A stretch of DNA of 7,859 bases, from NCBI GenBank assembly GCA_002696995.1, contig NZUF01000024.1:35213-43071 (forward strand), given 5' to 3'. This document shows, in pieces, positions 1 through 5,915 of this stretch. Each line of letters starts with the position of its first letter. Position 1 is the first letter of the stretch. The notes beneath the pieces are model-generated. The model worked only from the letters and a program-made list of their open reading frames with translations, ran no database searches and was not told the origin of the DNA. The stretch is from Flammeovirgaceae bacterium. GTDB lineage: Bacteria; Bacteroidota; Bacteroidia; Cytophagales; MED-G16. The translations under genes were made by a program, and so were the position numbers.

Positions 1-50
1 GTTGCAATAACTTCAGTAATAATTGCAATAATTAAATATATCCATTTCAT
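1..50 (-). CDS. Small multidrug resistance (SMR/EmrE-SugE family) transporter, N-terminal fragment
   Basis: The reverse strand from the ATG at 50-48 reads MKWIYLIIAIITEVIA and then leaves the window, so only 16 codons are seen. This matches the start of the first transmembrane helix of SMR proteins (EmrE begins MNPYIYLGGAILAEVIG). It includes the membrane-embedded glutamate, here E13 and E14 in EmrE, which couples proton movement to export of cationic compounds or guanidinium. Family members are about 105-115 aa with four helices and work as dimers in the inner membrane. The start lies only 7 nt beyond the tRNA-Phe 3' end on the same strand, so the gene is probably expressed as the tail of the tRNA transcript. 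No Shine-Dalgarno sequence is present, as usual in Bacteroidota. Whether it is a drug exporter (EmrE type) or a guanidinium exporter (Gdx/SugE type) cannot be told from this fragment. Confidence 0.72.
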   Translation of the reverse strand, partial: MKWIYLIIAIITEVIA

Positions 51-57
51 AAGGTAG

Positions 58-130
58 TGGTGCTGGGTGGACTCGAACCACCGACTCACGGATTTTCAGT
101 CCGATGCTCTACCACCTGAGCTACAGCACC
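58..130 (-). tRNA. tRNA-Phe (anticodon GAA)
   Basis: The reverse strand folds into a 73-nt cloverleaf. The acceptor stem is GGTGCTG with CAGCACC, the D stem GCTC with GAGC, and the anticodon stem TCGGA with TCCGT (outermost pair T-T, the other four paired). The seven-base anticodon loop is CTGAAAA, giving anticodon GAA. The variable loop is GAGTC and the T arm is GGTGG-TTCGAGT-CCACC. The discriminator base is A (position 58). CCA is not encoded: the bases after the discriminator are C, T, A, so the tail must be added after transcription. The gene has its own consensus promoter upstream and is followed within 7 nt by an SMR transporter start on the same strand. Confidence 0.97.
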
Positions 131-144
131 TGATGAAATATTTG

Positions 145-175
145 CAAACCTAATTAAATAAACATTTCTCACAAA
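145..175 (-). promoter_or_regulatory. Bacteroidota-type housekeeping promoter for tRNA-Phe
   Basis: On the reverse strand TTTG (175-172) is followed after 19 nt by TAGGTTTG (152-145), a full match to the Bacteroidota -33 TTG / -7 TAnnTTTG consensus recognised by the primary sigma factor of this phylum. Transcription would start near 141, leaving a leader of about 11 nt before the tRNA at 130, to be removed by RNase P. The downstream SMR gene would be read from the same promoter. Confidence 0.75.
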
Positions 176-180
176 ATTAT

Positions 181-188
181 TATTTTTG
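181..188 (+). promoter_or_regulatory. Possible -7 element for the Fe-S gene cluster
   Basis: TATTTTTG matches the Bacteroidota -7 consensus TAnnTTTG and sits 18 nt before the ATG at 207, giving a leader of roughly 15 nt. No TTG is found at the expected distance upstream (around 158-162), so only half of the promoter is supported, and chance matches are common in DNA this AT-rich. It would be divergent from the tRNA-Phe promoter at 145-175; the two elements lie within about 45 bp. Confidence 0.35.
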
Positions 189-206
189 AATTTGAACAAT
201 TAAACT

Positions 207-1508
207 ATGGAAGCAATCCCACAATTTTTATTTCTTTTTTTGCTATTATTTTTTAGCTTCATTCTCTTCAAACGAGTTAAGACTATAAAAAGAAATATCT
301 TATTAGGTAATAAGAAATATAAAACTTCAACAAAAAAAGAGACAAGATTAAAAAATTTAATATTGGTTGCGTTTGGACAATCGAAAATGTTTAAAAAAAT
401 GACACCTGCTATACTTCATTTGATGATCTATTCTGGCTTTATTATAATAAACATTGAGATAATAGAAATAATACTCGATGGGATTTTAGGTACTCATAGA
501 ATATTTAATATGATTGGCATGCCTTATTACAATGTTTTTATATCAATAATTGAATTTTTTATTATTCTAGTTCTAATATCATGTGTTATTTTTTTAGTTA
601 GAAGAAATTTTATGAATATTAATAGATTAAAAAGCTCTGAATTAAAGGGTTGGCCAACTTTAGATGCGAACTTAATTCTAATATTCGAAATAATTTTAAT
701 GGTAGCTATACTAACTATGAATGCATCAGATCTCATTTTACAAGATCATGGAAAATATAATTTTACTGGAAGCTTTTATTTTTCAGGCACATTAAAACCA
801 TTACTTATTAACTTTTCAACTGACAGCTTAGTGATTGTTGAAAGAACATTTTGGTGGATTCATATAATTGGAATATTTCTTTTTGCTGTTTATGTAACCT
901 ATTCTAAGCACCTTCATATTTTTCTTTCTTTTCCTAATATTTACTATTCAGATGATAATGAAAAAGGTAAAATGAGTAATATGGATTCTATAACAAATGA
1001 AATTAAGATTATGATGGGTATTTCAACAGAAGAAGTTAATGAGCCCCCTAAAAGGTTTGGAGCAAAAGACGTAACAGATTTATCATGGAAAAATATTTTA
1101 GAAGCTTACTCATGTTCGGAGTGCGGTAGATGTACCTCAGTATGTCCGGCAAATATTACGGGAAAGAAATTATCTCCACGAAAAATAATGATGGACGTAA
1201 GAGATAGGTCAGAAGAAATTGGAAAAATGAAAGATCAGAATCTAAATTATGATAATAAAAGTTTACTGGGAGATTATATAAGTAAAGAAGAGATATTTGC
1301 CTGTACTTCGTGTAATGCTTGTGTTGAGGAGTGTCCCATTAACATAAACCCATTAGATGTTATTATAGAATGTAGAAGATATGCAGCTTTAGAGGATTCA
1401 AATATCCCAGCAGAATGGAATTCCATGATGCAAAACATTGAAACTAATTTTTCACCATGGAAGTTTCCAATAGATGAAAGATCTAATTGGTTTAAAAAAG
1501 AGATATGA
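207..1508 (+). CDS. Membrane-anchored HdrC-like protein with two 4Fe-4S clusters
   Basis: This 433-aa protein probably passes electrons between the menaquinone pool and a soluble redox partner. About five hydrophobic helices (roughly residues 6-22, 66-90, 110-131, 155-175 and 214-232) form a NarI/HdrE-like membrane part. A cytoplasmic ferredoxin-like part follows, with two CxxCxxCxxxCP motifs: C303, C306, C309, C313 and C366, C369, C372, C376. These give two 4Fe-4S clusters, as in HdrC and GlpC. H71 (helix 2), H219 (helix 5), H235 and H237 are candidate haem b ligands; this is inference. The start is fixed by an in-frame TAA at 201-203. The stop overlaps the next start as ATGA (1505-1508), which suggests translational coupling and a two-subunit complex. 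The substrate is unknown; electron-transfer flavoprotein, lactate and thiol/disulfide chemistry are all possible for this superfamily. Confidence 0.85.
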   Translation: MEAIPQFLFLFLLLFFSFILFKRVKTIKRNILLGNKKYKTSTKKETRLKNLILVAFGQSKMFKKMTPAILHLMIYSGFIIINIEIIEIILDGILGTHRIFNMIGMPYYNVFISIIEFFIILVLISCVIFLVRRNFMNINRLKSSELKGWPTLDANLILIFEIILMVAILTMNASDLILQDHGKYNFTGSFYFSGTLKPLLINFSTDSLVIVERTFWWIHIIGIFLFAVYVTYSKHLHIFLSFPNIYYSDDNEKGKMSNMDSITNEIKIMMGISTEEVNEPPKRFGAKDVTDLSWKNILEAYSCSECGRCTSVCPANITGKKLSPRKIMMDVRDRSEEIGKMKDQNLNYDNKSLLGDYISKEEIFACTSCNACVEECPININPLDVIIECRRYAALEDSNIPAEWNSMMQNIETNFSPWKFPIDERSNWFKKEI

Positions 1509-2275
1509 AAGTTAAAACTATAAGTGAATTTATTAATTCAAATCAAAACCCAGAAATTCTTTTTTGGGTGGGTTGTGCAGGATCTTATGATGACAGGTAT
1601 AAGAAAGTCACAAAGTCATTTGTTAAAATTTTAAACCATTTAAAAATAGATTTTGCTGTTCTTGGAGATGAAGAAGGATGTACAGGCGATCCAGCTAGAA
1701 GAGCTGGAAATGAATATCTATTTCAGATGCAAGCTTTAAATAATATTAACACTCTCAATAAATATAACATAAAGAAAATTGTAACAATGTGTCCACATTG
1801 TTTTAATACATTAAAAAATGAATATCCAGAGCTAGGAGGTGATTATGATGTAATACATCACACTGAATTTTTAAATGAACTTTTAGAGGATGGAAAATTA
1901 TTATCAAAAAAATCACACATTAAAATCACATATCATGACTCCTGCTATTTAGGAAGAGGAAATAAAATTTATGAGGCCCCGAGGAATTTAATAAACTTAT
2001 TATCTGAAAACCTTCACGAGATGAAAAGAAGTAAAGAAAATGGTTTATGCTGTGGTGCAGGAGGATCTCAAATTTTTAAAGAGTCCGAATCTGGAAATGT
2101 TGAAATAAATCTAGAAAGAATTAAAGATATTGAAGATATTAACCCAGACACTGTAGCCGTTGCTTGCCCCTTCTGCTTGACAATGATAAACGATGGTGTG
2201 AATGAAAAAAATCTAGATAAAAAAATTAACGTTAAAGACATATCAGAAATTATAGAAGAAAATTTAAAAAAATAA
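1505..2275 (+). CDS. CCG-domain (Fe-S)-binding protein, HdrB/LutA/GlpC-like
   Basis: This 256-aa soluble protein is the likely catalytic or electron-accepting partner of the membrane Fe-S protein just upstream. Two cysteine-rich CCG domains are visible. The N-terminal one has C24, C59 and C96-P-H-C99; its middle motif is GCTGDP, one Cys where canonical domains have CC. The C-terminal one is complete, with C147, C182-C183 and C221-P-F-C224. In HdrB such motifs bind non-cubane 4Fe-4S clusters and carry out disulfide chemistry; LutA and GlpC use the same domain in lactate and glycerol-3-phosphate oxidation. No signal peptide or membrane helix is seen, so it should sit on the cytoplasmic face. 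As I recall, the single Cys at 59 is normal for the Bacteroidota branch, so it is not taken as damage. The gene overlaps its upstream neighbour by 4 nt and ends 1 nt before the next. Confidence 0.87.
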   Translation: MKVKTISEFINSNQNPEILFWVGCAGSYDDRYKKVTKSFVKILNHLKIDFAVLGDEEGCTGDPARRAGNEYLFQMQALNNINTLNKYNIKKIVTMCPHCFNTLKNEYPELGGDYDVIHHTEFLNELLEDGKLLSKKSHIKITYHDSCYLGRGNKIYEAPRNLINLLSENLHEMKRSKENGLCCGAGGSQIFKESESGNVEINLERIKDIEDINPDTVAVACPFCLTMINDGVNEKNLDKKINVKDISEIIEENLKK

Positions 2276-2276
2276 T

Positions 2277-2750
2277 ATGTATGTTTCTTATAATAAACTA
2301 AATAAAAAAGCAAGATGTTGGGTCTTCATAACTGACAAGCCTATTGTTGAAAAAAAATATATAGTTACAGGTTTTTTAAAGAATTTATGCCAAGACTGGG
2401 TTTCCCATGGTAAAAGTGTTGTTTCCTCATTTAAATTATTCAAAGAAAATTTCATAATTCTGTTTGCTGAGGATGAAATTAGTGGGTGTTCAATTGACAG
2501 CTCAAGCGCTTTATTAAGAGAAAGTTTAAATCAACTTAAAATTGATATACAGCCTAATTCTAAAATAGGTATCTTTATTGGTGAAAATATTGAATTTAAA
2601 GACAGATCAACTTTAATTAAACTTATTTCTAATAAAGAGTTAAGTGCAGAAAATAAAATGGTAAACACGACAGTAAAAAACAAAGAAGAGTTTGATAAAA
2701 ATTGGGTTTTGGATATAAATAAATCTTGGTTAATTAATTTTATTAAATGA
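2277..2750 (+). CDS. Conserved Bacteroidota protein of unknown function (often labelled 'ABC transporter ATPase')
   Basis: This 157-aa protein belongs to a family that I recall from many flavobacterial genomes, starting MYV and sharing W-x-x-HG (W41, H44, G45), a central GCSIDSS motif (70-76), an NT pair (130-131) and a C-terminal W followed by SW (W143, S150-W151). All are present here, and the length is normal for the family. Databases often call it 'ABC transporter ATPase', but no Walker A, Walker B or ABC signature motif is visible, so that name is not supported. No signal peptide or membrane segment is seen; it is probably cytoplasmic. The conserved C71 within GCSIDSS is the most suggestive residue. 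It begins 1 nt after the CCG-domain gene and overlaps the lipoprotein gene by 4 nt (ATGA), so it is tightly co-expressed with both. A role in assembling or serving the Fe-S complex is a guess. Confidence 0.75.
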   Translation: MYVSYNKLNKKARCWVFITDKPIVEKKYIVTGFLKNLCQDWVSHGKSVVSSFKLFKENFIILFAEDEISGCSIDSSSALLRESLNQLKIDIQPNSKIGIFIGENIEFKDRSTLIKLISNKELSAENKMVNTTVKNKEEFDKNWVLDINKSWLINFIK

Positions 2751-4714
2751 TAAAGCATAAAATTATAATTTTTGTGTTGATTGTTTTAAGCTTTAGCTCT
2801 TGCATAACCACAAAAACTGCTGTTAAAGATTTTAATAATGCAGAATATTATGATGCATCAATAAAATTTGAAAAGATAATTAAAGAAGGGGATTCTGAAA
2901 ACAGTTTTTTATTAGCTGAATCTTTAAGAAAATCTAACAGACTATGGCAGGCTGAAAAGTATTATAAAGATGCTATAAAGTTTGGCATTAGAGATGAGAT
3001 GGCTTATTACTATTTAACATTATCATTAAAAGGAAATAGTAATTATAATGCCGCTGATTCTTTGATTTCAAATTATCTTTCAAAAGGAAAAGATGAAGCT
3101 GTAATTAACTTAATGAGAAGGGAATCACTTCATATTAAAAATCTTCGACTTTATCCTGATACTAGCTATTATAAAGTAAAAAACTTAAAAGCTTTAAATA
3201 CTAATTACGCTGAATATTCTCCTGCTTTCTCAAATGAAAAATTATATTTTGTTTCTAATAGACAATCTGAAAAAATATATAGTGGGACAGGAACTCCTTT
3301 TACAGATTTATATGAAATAAAAAGTAAGGGCGCAAACGTTGATATTAACTCATTAAAAAAACTAGGAGAAAATATTAATAATGAGAAGGTAAATGAGGGT
3401 TCAATTACTTTTTCTGGAGATGGGATGTATATGATTTTCGCAAAAGGTAATAATGGAAAAAGTAATGGAAGAAATAATGTTGACCTTTATTATTCTAGAT
3501 ACAGAAGAAGCGGCTGGGCTAACCCAAGACTATTAAATGTGAATACTTCAAGAAGTTGGGACTCAACACCTTTCTTAAGTAAAGATGGGAAGACACTTTA
3601 TTTTGCATCAAATAGATCAAAAGGGTATGGTGGAACTGATATTTATAAGGCTAATGTAAATAGAAGAGGAAGATGGATTAACATTCAAAATTTAGGTCCT
3701 GAGATAAATACACCTGGAAATGAGTTGTTTCCATCTGTTACTGAAGATGGAAGATTATATTTTTCTTCTGATAATCATGAGGGGTTTGGTGGTCTTGATA
3801 TTTTTGTTGCCTCAAGAAAATCTGGAAAGGTTACCATATCAAACCCTGGAAAACCCTTAAACTCAAGGGGTGATGACTTTGGAGTCAACCCGTATAACGC
3901 AACAAGAGGATTTTTCACCTCAAATAGAGATGGGGGTTATGGAGATGATGATATTTACACATTTGTGAATGATGACCCTAATTTAAAAATTGTTAATTAT
4001 ATATTAAAAGGAACAACCTTGACACCTAAGAGTGAAAATAAAGAATTAAGTGTTTTAGGAAACAGTAGTGTTAAACTTTTAGATAAAGAGGAAAATATTA
4101 TTCAAGAAACATTTACAGACGAGAAGGGTAAGTTTGAATTTACAGTATACTCGGATGAAGATTATATATTAATAGGAGAAAAAGAAAATTATTTTAGCAC
4201 AAGAGGTGACTTTAGTACAATAGGAAAGGAAGTAGATAGAACTAAATTAAAAGAATTTATAACTAACGTGGAATTTGAGAAAAACTTAGTGTTGGATAAA
4301 ATAGTAGTAAATAAATCTATTGTATTAGATAATATATACTATGATTTAAATAAGGCAGATATAAGAGAAGATGCTGCCTTAGAGCTTGATAAGCTTGTAG
4401 TTATTTTGAATGATAATCCTAATATAACTGTAGAATTAAGTTCTCATACTGATGATCGATCTACAGTAGATTATAATCAAGATCTTTCTCAGAGAAGAGC
4501 AGAATCTGCAGTTTCTTATATTATAAGTAAAGGAATTAGTGAAAACAGAATGACTGCTAAAGGATATGGAGAATCTCAACTTATTATTCCAAATGCAAAG
4601 ACCGAAGAGGAACATCAAATAAATAGAAGAACAGAATTTAAAGTTACAAGTTATGAGTTTATTGAAAACTCAGAAGATGCAAACTCAGAAGAAAAGTTTT
4701 TTAATAACAATTAA
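2747..4714 (+). CDS. PorE-like OmpA-family lipoprotein (TPR, beta-propeller, CRD, OmpA_C)
   Basis: This 655-aa envelope protein has the domain order of PorE (PG1058 of Porphyromonas gingivalis), a type IX secretion component that binds peptidoglycan. A lipoprotein signal ends in SFSSC with lipidated C19; no acidic export signal follows the cysteine, so it should face the periplasm. TPR-like helices cover about 28-125. Five PD40/WD40-like beta-propeller repeats follow at about 154-172, 216-234, 271-300, 324-353 and 375-404, with the SNR...GYGG.DIY pattern in the later ones. A carboxypeptidase-regulatory-like beta domain lies at about 413-482 and an OmpA C-terminal domain at about 525-635. D569 (in HTDD) and R584 (in LSQRRA) match the residues that hold diaminopimelate in OmpA proteins. 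Bacteroidota carry several paralogues of this architecture, so orthology to PorE is not certain, and no PorP/SprF gene is adjacent. The start overlaps the previous stop (ATGA), and purM follows after 6 nt. Confidence 0.85.
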   Translation: MIKHKIIIFVLIVLSFSSCITTKTAVKDFNNAEYYDASIKFEKIIKEGDSENSFLLAESLRKSNRLWQAEKYYKDAIKFGIRDEMAYYYLTLSLKGNSNYNAADSLISNYLSKGKDEAVINLMRRESLHIKNLRLYPDTSYYKVKNLKALNTNYAEYSPAFSNEKLYFVSNRQSEKIYSGTGTPFTDLYEIKSKGANVDINSLKKLGENINNEKVNEGSITFSGDGMYMIFAKGNNGKSNGRNNVDLYYSRYRRSGWANPRLLNVNTSRSWDSTPFLSKDGKTLYFASNRSKGYGGTDIYKANVNRRGRWINIQNLGPEINTPGNELFPSVTEDGRLYFSSDNHEGFGGLDIFVASRKSGKVTISNPGKPLNSRGDDFGVNPYNATRGFFTSNRDGGYGDDDIYTFVNDDPNLKIVNYILKGTTLTPKSENKELSVLGNSSVKLLDKEENIIQETFTDEKGKFEFTVYSDEDYILIGEKENYFSTRGDFSTIGKEVDRTKLKEFITNVEFEKNLVLDKIVVNKSIVLDNIYYDLNKADIREDAALELDKLVVILNDNPNITVELSSHTDDRSTVDYNQDLSQRRAESAVSYIISKGISENRMTAKGYGESQLIIPNAKTEEEHQINRRTEFKVTSYEFIENSEDANSEEKFFNNN

Positions 4715-4720
4715 GGTTAA

Positions 4721-5878
4721 ATGTCTAGAAGATATTTAGATAGGGGTGTTTCTTCAAAAAAAGAAGATGTACACAAGGCAATAAAAAATCAAGATAAAGG
4801 AATATTTCAAAATACTTTTTGCAAAGTTGTTTCAGATATAATATCTGGAGATCCTGATTACTCAAATGTAATGCATGCAGATGGGGCAGGAACTAAATCT
4901 GCTTTAGCTTATTTATATTGGAAAGAGACAGGTGATATTAGTGTCTGGAAAGGAATAGCACAAGATGCATTAATAATGAATATAGATGATTTAGTATGCG
5001 TTGGAATTACTGATAATATTGTAATGTCATCAACAATAGGAAGAAACAAACATTTAATTCCTGGGGAAGTTATTTCTGAGATTATTAAAGGAAATACAGA
5101 GACTATTCAAACTTTAAACGACAATGGAATAAAGATTATATCTTCAGGAGGGGAAACAGCAGATGTAGGTGATATAACTAAAACAATTATAGTAGATAGT
5201 ACAGTTTTTGCAAGAGAGAAAAGAAAGAACATTATAGAATGCAAAATTAAAAGTGGGGATGTGATTGTAGGTCTCAGTTCTTATGGAAAATCAAAATATG
5301 AAAAAAGTTATAATAGCGGTATAGGAAGTAATGGCTTAACGTCTGCAAGACACGATATTCTTGATAAAATCTATGCAAAAAAATATCCAGAGACATATTG
5401 TGATGAAACTAGAAATGATCTGATCTATTGTGGTAAAAACTTATTAACAGATAAATGTAAAACACACGAAAATATTGGAAAATTATTACTTTCTCCTACC
5501 AGGACTTATTCTCCTATAATAAAAAAAATAATATCTAACTGTTTAAATAAAATATCGGGTATAATTCATTGTACTGGAGGTGGGCAGACAAAAGTTCTTC
5601 ACTTTGTAAATAATAAAAGAATAATAAAGAACAATCTCTTTGAAATACCTGAGGTGTTTGAAATAATTCATAGGGATACTGATAGCTCACTTAAAGAGAT
5701 GTATGAAGTATTTAATATGGGACATAGAATGGAAATTTATTGTGACCCAACGGTTGCAGATGAGATAATAGATATATCTAAAAAGTTTAATGTAGAAGCT
5801 AAAATTATAGGTTTAGTAGAAGATTCTTCAAAAAACGAATTAATAATTGAATCTAGAGAAGGAATAATTAATTATTAA
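4721..5878 (+). CDS. purM: Phosphoribosylformylglycinamidine cyclo-ligase (AIR synthase), Bacteroidota type
   Basis: This 385-aa cytoplasmic enzyme makes aminoimidazole ribotide from FGAM with ATP, the fifth step of purine synthesis. Family motifs are DGAGTK (54-59, canonical DGVGTK), GGETAD (143-148), SNGLTSARH (203-211), the LSPTRTY segment (257-263), HCTGGG (283-288) and FNMGHRME (331-338). It is about 40 residues longer than the E. coli type (about 345 aa), as in Bacteroides and Flavobacterium proteins annotated either PurM or 'AIR synthase-related protein'. Its N-terminal stretch, RYLDRGVSSKKEDVHKAIKN, also follows that lineage. The start is fixed by an in-frame TAA directly before the ATG (4718-4720). 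A weak AAGG lies 6-7 nt upstream but overlaps the previous stop and is probably not meaningful. Some Bacteroidota may have a second, shorter PurM, in which case this could be a related paralogue rather than the sole enzyme. Confidence 0.88.
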   Translation: MSRRYLDRGVSSKKEDVHKAIKNQDKGIFQNTFCKVVSDIISGDPDYSNVMHADGAGTKSALAYLYWKETGDISVWKGIAQDALIMNIDDLVCVGITDNIVMSSTIGRNKHLIPGEVISEIIKGNTETIQTLNDNGIKIISSGGETADVGDITKTIIVDSTVFAREKRKNIIECKIKSGDVIVGLSSYGKSKYEKSYNSGIGSNGLTSARHDILDKIYAKKYPETYCDETRNDLIYCGKNLLTDKCKTHENIGKLLLSPTRTYSPIIKKIISNCLNKISGIIHCTGGGQTKVLHFVNNKRIIKNNLFEIPEVFEIIHRDTDSSLKEMYEVFNMGHRMEIYCDPTVADEIIDISKKFNVEAKIIGLVEDSSKNELIIESREGIINY

Positions 5879-5915
5879 ACACGGATAACCGCTTAAGCAA
5901 ATATTATAGATTTTA

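Noticed and set aside
527..736. Minus-strand 69-codon ORF inside the membrane Fe-S gene
   Set aside because: It lies wholly antisense to a clearly supported gene and resembles no family; in AT-rich hydrophobic coding DNA such open frames are expected by chance.
2116..2142. Short direct repeat of GATATTGAAGATATT type
   Set aside because: It reflects a KDIEDI codon pattern in the protein rather than a DNA element; no further copies nearby.
2068..2313. Minus-strand 81-codon ORF across the end of the CCG-domain gene
   Set aside because: It is antisense to conserved CCG motifs (CCGAGG and CPFC) and its protein is low-complexity Ser/Phe/Leu, a typical shadow.
2531..2758. Minus-strand 75-codon ORF inside the 157-aa gene
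   Set aside because: It is antisense to conserved residues of the family (NT, W143, SW) and has no recognisable features.
4436..4618. Minus-strand 60-codon ORF in the OmpA domain region
   Set aside because: It is opposite the conserved peptidoglycan-binding motif; no family resemblance.
5891..5898. GCTTAAGC perfect palindrome between purM and dld as an operator
   Set aside because: It is only 8 bp with no extended dyad symmetry or second copy; expected by chance.
5907..5914. TAGATTTT as a -7 promoter element for dld
   Set aside because: It misses the final G of TAnnTTTG and would place the transcription start inside the dld start codon; no -33 element was noted.
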